Of a stretch of 64,000 bases of DNA, positions 17,505 through 25,715 are shown in pieces. Positions within the stretch are counted from its first letter, which is position 1; each line of letters opens with the position of its first letter. The stretch lies in NCBI RefSeq assembly GCF_900108305.1, contig NZ_FNUX01000007.1, forward strand, positions 62,001 to 126,000, written 5' to 3'. The notes under the pieces are model-generated. The model was given only the letters and a program-made list of their open reading frames with translations. It did not search any database and was not told the origin of the DNA. Origin of the DNA: Nitrosomonas ureae. GTDB taxonomy: Bacteria; Pseudomonadota; Gammaproteobacteria; Burkholderiales; Nitrosomonadaceae. The translations under genes and the position numbers were made by a program.

Positions 17505-17588
17505 TCATGCCATCTTCGCCAGGTGAGTCAATGCATTCATGATCTGGCCGAACAGGCTTTGCAACTGCTCTTGTTTGAAAAATTTCAT
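17505..17588 (-). CDS. Possible 27-residue micro-ORF coupled to the upstream gene
   Basis: MKFFKQEQLQSLFGQIMNALTHLAKMA. Its ATG overlaps the TGA of the coiled-coil gene as ATGA (17585-17588), a classic translational-coupling arrangement. The peptide is amphipathic and phasin-like in composition. There is no other evidence that it is expressed. Confidence 0.3.
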   Translation of the reverse strand: MKFFKQEQLQSLFGQIMNALTHLAKMA

Positions 17589-17875
17589 TTTGGTGGAAAG
17601 TGCTGTTTCGCTCTTTCAAACGCTTGCTCCATCGATTTGAACGATTTTCTCAAGCCGGTTTGAATATCCTCCCACGCGCTTTCCGAGCTGCTTTCAAAAG
17701 CCTCCCATTTTTCTTTGGCCTGGCTTAATTCCTGCTCGAGTTCTTCCAGATGCGGCTGTAGTTTATCTTGTAGTTCCTTAGTCCCGAGGTGCATTTGCAA
17801 TTTAACTTCGTCAACGACCGATTGCAGATTGGTAAGCTCCTCTTGTAATCTTTGGGGAATGGATTTGTCAGTCAT
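17585..17875 (-). CDS. Small coiled-coil protein of unknown function
   Basis: A 96-residue, highly charged helical protein: MTDKSIPQRLQEELTNLQSV..., then long heptad-like stretches (LQDKLQPHLEELEQELSQAKEKWEAF) and a C-terminal amphipathic helix SMEQAFERAKQHF. No signal peptide or membrane segment. The start has AAGGAGAT 6 nt upstream, a very good ribosome-binding site, so the gene is very probably real. Proteins of this kind are often annotated as hypothetical in betaproteobacteria. The stop overlaps a tiny downstream ORF. Confidence 0.8.
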   Translation of the reverse strand: MTDKSIPQRLQEELTNLQSVVDEVKLQMHLGTKELQDKLQPHLEELEQELSQAKEKWEAFESSSESAWEDIQTGLRKSFKSMEQAFERAKQHFPPK

Positions 17876-18004
17876 TTTAATATCTCCTTGTTGATAAAAT
17901 TTGAACGTCTTTCACTATGGCCATAGTATCAGCAAAATTACTGCATGTATTGTTGCTGATCAAAGGAATGCGATAATGACTTGCAATCCGGAGTGCGGCT
18001 GTTT

Positions 18005-19777
18005 TCAAGGTACTGGTCTGCTCGTTTCCCGGAACCACACGCGGTATTGCGCCATCCGGGCGCGTTGTTCCGCAGGTGCTTGGCGGCGGCAAGTCGCATA
18101 CTCTTCGGTATCCGGTTGCGCACCCCAGCGTATCTCGGCGCAGTCGTTGGGATTGTAAGCGATTTCGAAATCGGGCCTGCGCGCCAGTACCTCAGCGATG
18201 GTCAATTCCCATTCGCTGCCATTCGAACGGATATAACGGATGCTACGTTCCTTGGCGCGCTTGGCGTGATGCCGTTCGATCATGGTCTTGGCTTGTTCCG
18301 GGCTTTGGCCGTTCAGCACGAATAATTCCGGGTGTCGCACGATTTTCTCCGGAAGACCGTTCAACACATTGATCGCAATGATCAAGCGCATATCGCGCGA
18401 TGGTGTCGAATAATCTTCCCAAGGACCGATCGTTTGAAAAATTGCTGCGCCTCTGGGCATCGCGATTGTGTTGCGCGGATTTTTGTGGAAATACATTTCA
18501 CCGTTCTGTACTGAATTGATGCGGGTTTCCACTTGCTCGACCAGTGCCGTCAGCATGGCTTCGTACGCTTGCAATGGATCCAATCCCTGCGGATTGATCA
18601 ACTGCGTTAGCCGGGCATAGAAATCATCGGGTGTGAGATAGTCCTGTTCCAAAGAAAAGGGCATAAAATCGGGGTGATCATTCAATTCCTGATTCGACAG
18701 CATGCGCCCTGCGCCCGATGCGGGCAGCACGACCGGGCGGAATGCTTTAAAACCGGGCCCGGCATTCTCCGTGTTGGAAAATAACATCGTTCCTTCCCAT
18801 ACGCGCTTACGTGCCACCGAGTTATCCGGTTGGGCGTCGACCGCCAGCAGCATGCCGGGTCGATCGGCTGTTTGCGGCACCCATTCGGCCAATACCAAAA
18901 TATGGCCATAGGGATCGGCATACACGCTACCCGGCCATAACGTTTCGCGGCTGAGTGGAATCGGGTACCAGTCGGTATTATCAGCGGTGAGACCGGTTCG
19001 CAACGAACCGGAATGCACGGTATCGGCCAGTTGCCGGTAGCGCTTGCGGAAATTGGTTTGCGACTGCACGCCACGAGTAAATTCGCTGATGATGGTGGGT
19101 GTGCCGCAACTCGGCGGTGCTTTGGCCGAGCCGCGTCCACACGCGCGAAAAGCCATCGGCAGGCCGATTTTCCAGGAGAAATAAGCGCGCAACGTGTAGG
19201 GCAGATCCGCGCAGTCCGGCGTCAGCGGCAGGTTGCTGTCTTCATTAAGTCCTAAATAATTATGAAGAAAATTTCGCTCGTTGTTGCGCAACACCGGTTC
19301 CAGCGAATTGAAACTGAGATTTTCCTCTGGCGGCGCGCCGAATAATTCCTCGATCCAGGCAGAATAAAAGGCTTCGGTGGCCAGATTCCATGTCTCCGGT
19401 TTTTCCTGAACGGCGGCTTCGCCAATGACCATCGAACGGCATCCAGCTTGTTGGCTATTTCGGGTTGCGGTGATGCGATAGAGGCCGCTATCCAGGTTTT
19501 TCAAGCTTGCGATTAAACTCCAGGGTGGCCCGCCGCGCTGCCGGAATTGCAACGGTATTGGCTGGTCCTGCGAATCCATCAGAATCAATTCCGATAGCGG
19601 GCCGTCAATTGACACAGCCATGATTTTGACCGGTTGACCGGTTTGAGGAGACAGCGGCGAAATCCAGATACGTGCCGCACCGGTTTGCTCGCATGCAATA
19701 TCGTTGGCCGATACCAACGGTATGTGAAGCCACGCCCATAGACATATCATCCAAAAATTTAGTCGCAAAAAATTCAT
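18005..19777 (-). CDS. Large secreted protein of unknown function
   Basis: A 590-residue protein starting at MNFLRLNFWMICLWAWLHIPLVSA, a clear signal peptide with cleavage near residue 24. GAGG lies 6 nt before this ATG, which favours it over an in-frame ATG 25 codons upstream. An N-terminal beta-rich region (about 25-130) resembles an Ig-like or carrier fold (PVKIMAVSIDG...GGPPWSL). The middle contains PYTLRAYFSWKIGLPMAFRACGRG and later GSVYADPYGHILVLAEW. The order of a Cys-containing helix followed by a GHxxVL strand recalls papain-like NlpC/P60 or transglutaminase folds, but this is a loose resemblance. It ends near a coiled-coil gene on the same strand. No name is justified. Confidence 0.75.
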   Translation of the reverse strand: MNFLRLNFWMICLWAWLHIPLVSANDIACEQTGAARIWISPLSPQTGQPVKIMAVSIDGPLSELILMDSQDQPIPLQFRQRGGPPWSLIASLKNLDSGLYRITATRNSQQAGCRSMVIGEAAVQEKPETWNLATEAFYSAWIEELFGAPPEENLSFNSLEPVLRNNERNFLHNYLGLNEDSNLPLTPDCADLPYTLRAYFSWKIGLPMAFRACGRGSAKAPPSCGTPTIISEFTRGVQSQTNFRKRYRQLADTVHSGSLRTGLTADNTDWYPIPLSRETLWPGSVYADPYGHILVLAEWVPQTADRPGMLLAVDAQPDNSVARKRVWEGTMLFSNTENAGPGFKAFRPVVLPASGAGRMLSNQELNDHPDFMPFSLEQDYLTPDDFYARLTQLINPQGLDPLQAYEAMLTALVEQVETRINSVQNGEMYFHKNPRNTIAMPRGAAIFQTIGPWEDYSTPSRDMRLIIAINVLNGLPEKIVRHPELFVLNGQSPEQAKTMIERHHAKRAKERSIRYIRSNGSEWELTIAEVLARRPDFEIAYNPNDCAEIRWGAQPDTEEYATCRRQAPAEQRARMAQYRVWFRETSRPVP

Positions 19778-20057
19778 TGATGACCTCGGTAAGGTTATGG
19801 CTCGGAAACGATCAATGCGCTTATGAAGGGAATTGTACCCCGTATTGCGCAATTGCTATTAGCACGTTGAAAAACGATCTGCGTTGCTGTTACGATGTGT
19901 TAAGAACAGGATCAAAAGGTTCATTAATGACCTATAAAATGCGCCTTTTCACCTGTTTATACCTTGCATCGGCTTTCTCGAAAACGTTTTTTGACGGCTT
20001 GTTAGCGGATTTGACAGCGGTTAATCGTGTATGTTTGAATAGTGCGCGGATATCAAA

Positions 20058-20324
20058 TCAGGATTCATTGTACGCCGCCTCGCGAACGGTATCTCTGGAT
20101 AATCGCTTCTTCCCAGCTTCCAGAAATTCCTTCGACCAGCGGTAATAAATATTGGTATTGATGCCTTCACGACGACATAGCTCTGCAATACTGTCTTCTC
20201 CTCGAAGACCTTCTGGCACAATGCGGATCTTTTCTTCTGTTGAATAATTGCGGCGGGTTGCACGACGTATATCGCGTATGGTTTTCTCAACACTGCGGTT
20301 TTGATTGTTCTTCTCTGTCATCAT
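20058..20324 (-). pseudogene. IS3-family transposase OrfA remnant
   Basis: An 88-codon frame with the OrfA helix-turn-helix typical of IS3-group elements: DIRRATRRNYSTEEKIRIV.EGLRGEDSIAELCRREGINTNIYYRWSKEFLEAGKKRLS. It stops soon after the HTH, and no OrfB follows, so the insertion sequence is truncated. Upstream, on the same strand, TTGGACAAAATAGCCTGATT around 20375-20395 may be the remaining left end. It lies between the secreted protein gene and the RidA gene. Confidence 0.85.
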
Positions 20325-20477
20325 CGTACCTTCTATTTAGAGTTACGATGAGCCAAAACTCTCTCTTATGCAATCAGGCTATTTTGTCCAATTTGCGCTG
20401 ACGGGATACACTCTGCAAATCTACTCGCCGCCCCATATTTGACGGCATACATCACCTTGACCAGGTCAAAATTATCA

Positions 20478-20960
20478 TTAGCTATACGGGGCGGATTCAA
20501 GAATAACTTCAAAAGTGACTTCTATTTCAACAGGCGTGTTAAGCGGCAAACTCACAACACCAACCACCGAGCGAACGGATAGCCTGTCCGCACCAAAGAC
20601 ATCACGGAAAAGCTCAGAAGCTCCGTCTGCCACTATCGGGTGATCGATAAAATCATTCGAGACCGCCAAAAAGAAGCTGGTGCGGACGATACACTTTACT
20701 TTATCGAGTGAACCTAAATGCTTACGAACGACGGCAAGCGCGTTTAGTGCTGCCATACGCGCAGCTTCTCGCCCTGCTTCTGCATTCAGTTCCTTGCCAA
20801 GCTTCCCGATAAATTTCGGCTCGCGCCTTTTAATCGAAAGCATACCGGTGAGGAAGAGCAGATTGTCGGCCTGCACAGCCATTTCGTAAGCTCCGAGCGG
20901 CATCGGCATCGACGGGAGCGTAATGCCGAGAGTCTTGAGTTTCTGTTCCGCGCTTACCAT
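20478..20960 (-). CDS. RidA/YjgF-family protein
   Basis: A 160-residue member of the RidA (YjgF/YER057c/UK114) superfamily in the longer YjgH-like form. The N-terminus TLGITLPSMPMPLGAYEMAVQADNLLFLTGMLS is followed by an LNALAVVRKHLGSLDKVKCIVRTSFFLAVSNDF segment. The C-terminal VRSVVGVVSLPLNTPVEIEVTFEVI carries the family strand, but with Val where classical RidA has the Arg that binds the imine carboxylate, so deaminase activity is doubtful. Its ATG overlaps the stop of the SDR gene by 7 nt, making them an operon. Likely role: removing a reactive intermediate made by the neighbouring oxidoreductase. Confidence 0.87.
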   Translation of the reverse strand: MVSAEQKLKTLGITLPSMPMPLGAYEMAVQADNLLFLTGMLSIKRREPKFIGKLGKELNAEAGREAARMAALNALAVVRKHLGSLDKVKCIVRTSFFLAVSNDFIDHPIVADGASELFRDVFGADRLSVRSVVGVVSLPLNTPVEIEVTFEVILESAPYS

Positions 20961-21679
20961 TTGCCGACATGTGCGCCGTTATCCACGTGTAGCACCTCCC
21001 CAGTAATAGCTTGCGCTTCCGTCAGATAAATGACTGCATCGACGATTTCCTTCGTGTCCGAAATGCGCCCCATGGGAGAAAGTGATTTAAGAAATTCCTT
21101 CGGGTTATCCTTATGCAGCGGCGTATCGACAATACCGGCAGCAACGGTGTTGAAACGTATGCCCTCCTTTGCATATTCACTGGCAAGGTTTAATGAACTT
21201 GCCGTTATGCCACCTTTGGTAATCATGGGAACCGAAGCGCTTAAACCAGCAATCGGATGTGTTACCAACGAACTCGTAATGCTAACGACGCTACCCCCGG
21301 ATTTTTGCTTCAGCATCTGCTTGACAACGAACTGCGTGATATAGAGGAAGCCTTCTACATTGGTCGAAATCAGGGACCTGAAATCTTCTGCTGTGTAATC
21401 GGTGAAAGGCTTGGATAAAAAGATACCTGCGTTGTTGACCAGCGCATCGATGGAGTCAAACCTGGTGATTGCAGTTTCGGCGACTTTCTGCGCTGTAACG
21501 GCCTGTCCGATATCGCCGTCGATTAACGCTAAATTGTCAGACTGCACAAGCTCTTTGGATTTGGTTACGTTGCGTGAAGTCGCAACGACATTGTAACCAC
21601 GCTCAATAAAGGCATTGACAACGCCCGCGCCGATACCCTGAGAACCTCCGGTGACAATGATGGTTTTTTGCTTAAACAT
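20954..21679 (-). CDS. SDR-family NAD(P)-dependent oxidoreductase
   Basis: A 241-residue classical short-chain dehydrogenase starting at MFKQKTIIVTGGSQGIGAG. The Rossmann motif is TGGSQGIG (about residues 9-16), the NNAG motif is VNNAGIF, and the C-terminal QAITGEVLHVDNGAHVGKW is typical. The catalytic Ser is in VVSITSSLV. At the usual YxxxK position the sequence reads SVPMITKGGITAS, so the Tyr appears replaced (by Met or Ile) while the Lys is kept, which is unusual. GGAG lies 6 nt before the chosen ATG. It is transcribed divergently from a LysR gene that probably controls it. Confidence 0.9.
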   Translation of the reverse strand: MFKQKTIIVTGGSQGIGAGVVNAFIERGYNVVATSRNVTKSKELVQSDNLALIDGDIGQAVTAQKVAETAITRFDSIDALVNNAGIFLSKPFTDYTAEDFRSLISTNVEGFLYITQFVVKQMLKQKSGGSVVSITSSLVTHPIAGLSASVPMITKGGITASSLNLASEYAKEGIRFNTVAAGIVDTPLHKDNPKEFLKSLSPMGRISDTKEIVDAVIYLTEAQAITGEVLHVDNGAHVGKW

Positions 21680-21722
21680 AAAATTCTCCTTTGTTATATT
21701 AAGTTGACGAAGAAGATTGTGC

Positions 21723-21742
21723 ATCAAATAGAGTTATTTGAT
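21723..21742. promoter_or_regulatory. Palindromic operator candidate for the LysR regulator
   Basis: ATCAAATA and TATTTGAT are perfect 8-bp inverted halves around a 4-nt spacer (GAGT). They lie in the short divergent region between the SDR start (21679) and the LysR start (21791). LysR regulators usually bind such a site and control both themselves and the divergent operon. Confidence 0.6.
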
Positions 21743-21790
21743 TAGATGAGAATTTATGGAATCTCTTTTCCATTTATGCAAAAATTGGAT

Positions 21791-22705
21791 ATGTTGAATT
21801 TGAACGATATCGCAGTTTTTGTAAAAGTGGCGCAGTTCAGAAGTTTCAGTCGCGCCGCGCAGGCTATGAGCATGCCTGTCTCAACCGTGAGCCGTGCGGT
21901 TTCCAACCTTGAAGAGCAGCTGGGCGTGACCCTGCTGCAAAGAACGACACGTAAGTTGAACCTCACTGCACAGGGCCGCGATTATTACAATCAGTGCAAC
22001 GGGCTGCTGAACGATCTCTATGATGCCGAGAATGTCTTAACGCAGATCCAAAGAAACCCGGAAGGCACGCTCAGAATCACCGTGCCGGTAATTATGGGGC
22101 AAGAACCGTTTTATAAGTTTCTTTCAGACTTCCAGAACAATTATCCGAAGATCAAAATCGATCTTTTCATTACCAATTCCTATCTTGATCTAATAGCGGA
22201 AAACATCGATGCCGGTATCCGTTTTGGGGGATTGAAGGATTCGACACTCATTACCAAACGTATCGGTACGAGTATCCGCTATGTCGTCGCAGCACCTGAC
22301 TATTTAAAAGGGCGATCGCTTCCTTCTAAGCCACATGATTTAATGCAGCATCAATGCGTCATCCTTGGCGGGAGAAATAATGAGACAGAGTGGGAACTGG
22401 TAAATGGGCGAAAAACAGCGAAAGTGCAGGTAGCTGGTTCAATAGCCAGCCGCGATTTTCAGTCGGTCAGCGACTTTACTTATCGGGGGCATGGGATCGG
22501 CTTGTTGCCGATGACGTATTGTGATGAGCAAATCAGAAACGGCAAGCTTATCCGCCTTTTGCCCGAATGGTCTTCTCCTGAAATTGTAGTCCATACCGTT
22601 TATCCAACAAGGAAATTCCTACCTTCACGGCTTCATGTCTTTCTTGAAGCTTTAAAGGAATGGAAAAGTCCATTTTGGCTATTTCTGCCCATTCCCCAAA
22701 AATAG
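21791..22705 (+). CDS. LysR-family transcriptional regulator
   Basis: A 304-residue LysR protein. The winged helix-turn-helix is at residues 1-60 (LNDIAVFVKVAQFRSFSRAAQAMSMPVSTVSRAVSNLEEQLGVTLLQRTTRKLNLT). A periplasmic-binding-protein-like effector domain follows (about 90-300), beginning GTLRITVPVIMGQE. The start chosen aligns with other members; in-frame ATGs at 21746 and 21776 are possible. It diverges from the SDR-RidA operon, so it most likely regulates those two genes in response to a small metabolite. It falls in the CrgA/DsdC-like group of LysR proteins that are common in proteobacteria. Confidence 0.93.
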   Translation: MLNLNDIAVFVKVAQFRSFSRAAQAMSMPVSTVSRAVSNLEEQLGVTLLQRTTRKLNLTAQGRDYYNQCNGLLNDLYDAENVLTQIQRNPEGTLRITVPVIMGQEPFYKFLSDFQNNYPKIKIDLFITNSYLDLIAENIDAGIRFGGLKDSTLITKRIGTSIRYVVAAPDYLKGRSLPSKPHDLMQHQCVILGGRNNETEWELVNGRKTAKVQVAGSIASRDFQSVSDFTYRGHGIGLLPMTYCDEQIRNGKLIRLLPEWSSPEIVVHTVYPTRKFLPSRLHVFLEALKEWKSPFWLFLPIPQK

Positions 22706-22887
22706 AAGAGCTTGATACTTTAAAAAATTGAATAGCATTAACACATTGTTTATAGAATTATAATATCGGTTGTGTTATTTATTACTAATGCTGTAGTTCA
22801 ACACTTAAAGTTAAGAGGATTAGGTTTATTTATGTTTCATTATGTTTGTCCTATACTGATAGATTGTGATTATAAATTGGAGCTATC

Positions 22888-23697
22888 TTGGCATCTACAC
22901 GACTTGCAGCAAAAAATGAACCAGAAGAACCAACGCTACGATTAGCAGTTCTGATTGATGCTGACAATGCTCAAGCAGCCGTCATCGAAGGTCTTCTTGC
23001 CGAAATCGCAAGGTTTGGGGAAGCTACTGTAAAACGCATATATGGCGATTTCACTGCCTCAGCGAGCTCATCCTGGAAGAAAGTGCTGCAAAAATATGCC
23101 ATCAAGCCGGTACAGCAGTTTGCGTATGCAACTGGTAAGAATGCTACGGATAGCGCATTGATTATTGATGCGATGGATTTACTCTATACGCGAAAATTTG
23201 ATGGATTTTGTTTGATCACCAGTGACAGTGATTTTACTGGCCTTGTCATACGACTTCGTGAAGAGGGTCTTATGGTTCTTGGGTTTGGTGAAAAGAAAAC
23301 GCCAGATGCTTTCCGCAATGCTTGCCACAAGTTTGTATTTACTGAAATTCTGCGTTCAAGCTCAGCCAGCGAATTGACCGAACCCCCACCCGAAGCTAAG
23401 ACTAAAAAGAAATCTACAGAAACTAAAGCTGCTACAAAGGCAGTAGAGCAAAAACCCCAATTTCCAGAAGAGTTTGTGCTGACCGCACTTGAACAATCCA
23501 TAGATGATACAGGATGGGCAAGCCTCGGTGTTTTTGGTAGCTACTTGACTAAACTGCAACCAGATTTTGATTCAAGGCTATATGGCTATAAAAAACTCTC
23601 TGATCTCGTAAAAGCCAAGAAGGACCTGTTTGAAACCGAAGAACGGCAAACATCAGGATCAAATAGGAAGATTTTCTATCTTCGTACTAAAAACTGA
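22888..23697 (+). CDS. NYN domain plus OST-HTH/LOTUS domain protein
   Basis: A 269-residue protein. The N-terminal NYN (PIN-like) nuclease domain spans about residues 17-155 and keeps its acidic residues: IDADN (23-27), DSALIIDAMDLLY (about 92-104) and SDSDF (about 115-119). A charged linker rich in Lys and Thr follows (about 165-190), then an OST-HTH/LOTUS domain (about 192-268) that binds RNA. Together they suggest an RNase or RNA-binding regulator related to LabA/MARF1-like proteins. The start is TTG at 22888 with GGAG 6 nt upstream. The surroundings contain IS scars and small unknown genes. Confidence 0.88.
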   Translation: MASTRLAAKNEPEEPTLRLAVLIDADNAQAAVIEGLLAEIARFGEATVKRIYGDFTASASSSWKKVLQKYAIKPVQQFAYATGKNATDSALIIDAMDLLYTRKFDGFCLITSDSDFTGLVIRLREEGLMVLGFGEKKTPDAFRNACHKFVFTEILRSSSASELTEPPPEAKTKKKSTETKAATKAVEQKPQFPEEFVLTALEQSIDDTGWASLGVFGSYLTKLQPDFDSRLYGYKKLSDLVKAKKDLFETEERQTSGSNRKIFYLRTKN

Positions 23698-23902
23698 AAG
23701 ATTTATCAGCGGTTAGGCAGCCGATTCATTGGCAATCATTTCTGCCTATCTCAACATCATTTCAGTCACCAGCAATTGCATGTCAGGTGAATAACTAAAA
23801 ACTGGTGGACAATTTTCGACATTGATGACTGGATAATGAGGTATGCTGATTTTCATGGAATCCGAAGTCTCATAAAATAGAAACATGCAATGGAGGATAG
23901 AG

Positions 23903-24141
23903 ATGGAATTACCCCGCACACAATATAGTCAGAAATCCAGGGAGCAATCAGTTAAATTTTTCAAAGAAAGTGGATTAACTGTGGTTGAGGCAGAAAAACG
24001 GCTGTCTTGGAGTTTGCTACCTTGGAATGGGTGGATTGGCTCAACAATCGCCGGTTACTGGAGCCGATCGGAAATATTCCACCAGTGGAATTTGAAATGG
24101 CATATTATCGGCAACTAAGCGAGTCAGTCGATGCGATTTGA
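23903..24141 (+). pseudogene. IS3-family deletion remnant (OrfA start joined to OrfB end)
   Basis: The first part (23903 to about 24006) begins with a good ribosome-binding site GGAGG and encodes an OrfA N-terminus (MELPRTQYSQKSREQSVKFFKESGLTVVEAEKRLS). From about 24007 a second frame encodes the C-terminus of OrfB: LEWVDWLNNRRLLEPIGNIPP.EFEMAYYRQL..., ending at TGA 24139-24141. More than 1 kb of the usual element, including the DDE catalytic core, has been lost, so the scar is inactive. Confidence 0.85.
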
Positions 24142-24255
24142 CTCAAACCAAACAGTCTCAGGAAACCCGGGGCGATTCACCCTATTTCAGGTGCTTTGTA
24201 CGATTAGCTCGAAACTAATACAGATAAAGAACTCCGCCGCAAGCAGCGGGATTTC

Positions 24256-24627
24256 TTATTCTTGCGAGTTGGTTGTTACATCGAACGGTTTTAGTGAGTA
24301 TTCAACATCTTTCATATACCAATTAGGGAAGCAAGTCTGCGTTCCAGGGAATTCCTTGGAAGAAAATATGGAGCGATACCAAATTGGTTGACCTGTTTCT
24401 GCCTGCCTGATTTTTATATTACGCAATGAATCGTATTCAATTATCAAGTAATGCGTCGAATCATTATTATCAATATATTCCAAAACATGCTCATCAGAAT
24501 CAAAGTCAGTTACTTTTAGAACAGGGGATTCGGTTCCAAGAATATTCTTCATTATGAATCCATCTTCAGACATCGTCATTTCTTGAAGTTGTTCTTTAGT
24601 CCCGGTCCATGCTTTCCAGTCAGCCAT
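24256..24627 (-). CDS. Small hypothetical protein
   Basis: A 123-residue acidic soluble protein with no signal peptide or membrane segment. It begins MADWKAWTGTKEQLQEMTMSEDGFIM and has a mixed alpha/beta pattern (VLEYIDNNDSTHYLIIEYDS). GAGAGG lies 8 nt before the ATG, supporting translation. The family is not recognised. It is AT-rich like its neighbours and lies in an accessory patch with IS remnants. Confidence 0.65.
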   Translation of the reverse strand: MADWKAWTGTKEQLQEMTMSEDGFIMKNILGTESPVLKVTDFDSDEHVLEYIDNNDSTHYLIIEYDSLRNIKIRQAETGQPIWYRSIFSSKEFPGTQTCFPNWYMKDVEYSLKPFDVTTNSQE

Positions 24628-24866
24628 TCGATAACCTCTCTACATTTAACATATTAATTTTCAACGTAAGAATATCGTATATCATTTAGTTACCTCATTG
24701 AATGTTATGTTGATACCATCACTTTACCAATATCTGTTAAATGAATTCGGTTGTTTTTCTATTCACAGTTACAAGACTGTTGGGTTTCGGTTAACAAACT
24801 GCAATCTTTGAACCTGATCACTATCCAGATGCCTCAGTTCGTATGTATGACCAGGAGCGATCTCTT

Positions 24867-25061
24867 TCATTTCCTGGTTAATTCCTTCCAGGCTTCTTCT
24901 GTATAGGGTATCCATTCATAAGCATTCATAATTGCAGATCTACGCATTCTGCTGATCATGTAACTTGGCAGGATGTAATAAGTCCCTTGATCTGAAACAA
25001 TTATGTCCGAATCATCATCCTGCGGCATCTGTTCTTTGCATTTGATCCAGTTAATTTGCAT
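24867..25061 (-). CDS. Small DUF551-like protein
   Basis: A 64-residue protein, MQINWIKCKEQMPQDDDSDIIVSDQGTYY..., with an NWIKCxEQMPxDD opening and a late Trp (YEWIPY). This is similar to DUF551-type small proteins often found in phages and plasmids. No function is known. The match rests on a short motif from memory. Confidence 0.55.
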   Translation of the reverse strand: MQINWIKCKEQMPQDDDSDIIVSDQGTYYILPSYMISRMRRSAIMNAYEWIPYTEEAWKELTRK

Positions 25062-25153
25062 GATCGTTTTTCATTTCTATTAAACTCAGGATAAAAAACT
25101 CGATCGCAATCGACCAGCTTTTGAAAGAAGGATAGTTGCTCAAACCTTCCATC

Positions 25154-25351
25154 TCATCCATTGCTTTGAGCTGATTTTATACATATCCACGAATAACCTC
25201 TTCGTATCATTTCAACAAAATAGCTTTTGTCCACATATTTCCTCCCCAAAAATACCTTCTTTTTATCTCTGGGCAAATACGGAAAAATTCCCGGACTGAT
25301 ATACCTTTCTTTTTTATAACTTGCGTAACATGTTCTGACTGAATCCTTCAC
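25154..25351 (-). CDS. Possible small basic protein, weak call
   Basis: A 65-residue Lys/Arg/Tyr-rich frame (MKDSVRTCYASYKKERYISPG...). No family is recognised and the ribosome-binding site is not convincing. It may be the end of a decayed gene. Confidence 0.25.
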   Translation of the reverse strand: MKDSVRTCYASYKKERYISPGIFPYLPRDKKKVFLGRKYVDKSYFVEMIRRGYSWICIKSAQSNG

Positions 25352-25715
25352 CCCTCTCTCACCACCATAGAATATGGTCTATTAGAATCACGAGCTCCAC
25401 AATCTCTATCGACCATATTTCAAGATCGCGAGTAAGCCTGCGGAACTTTTGCTATGCGGTTAAATAACCTTCTTTTCTCATGCTATGAGATGTTTTATCG
25501 GGAAAAACCTCGGTCGCCATCCAGTCAAATCCCATTGAGAAAAATGTAGTATCCTATTTATTTTATAAGAAAAAACAGGAATTAAAGAATTGAGAGCATT
25601 TGAAATCCGGCACAGGATGACAATCATGCAGAGATCTCAAGCACGCGCAAACACCATGAGATGGCCTCTATCAAGGCTCATGTTGACTCAACCGATCAAT
25701 GGCACCCCATCGTGA
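25352..25715. other. Non-coding stretch downstream of the radical SAM operon
   Basis: About 360 bp, AT-rich at first and then mixed. I see no credible gene, RNA or repeat. It marks the border between the IS-scarred patch and the arsenic-type operon. Confidence 0.5.

Noticed and set aside
17383-17619. 78-codon minus-strand frame
   Set aside because: It overlaps the coiled-coil gene in another frame, has no family likeness and lacks a ribosome-binding site.
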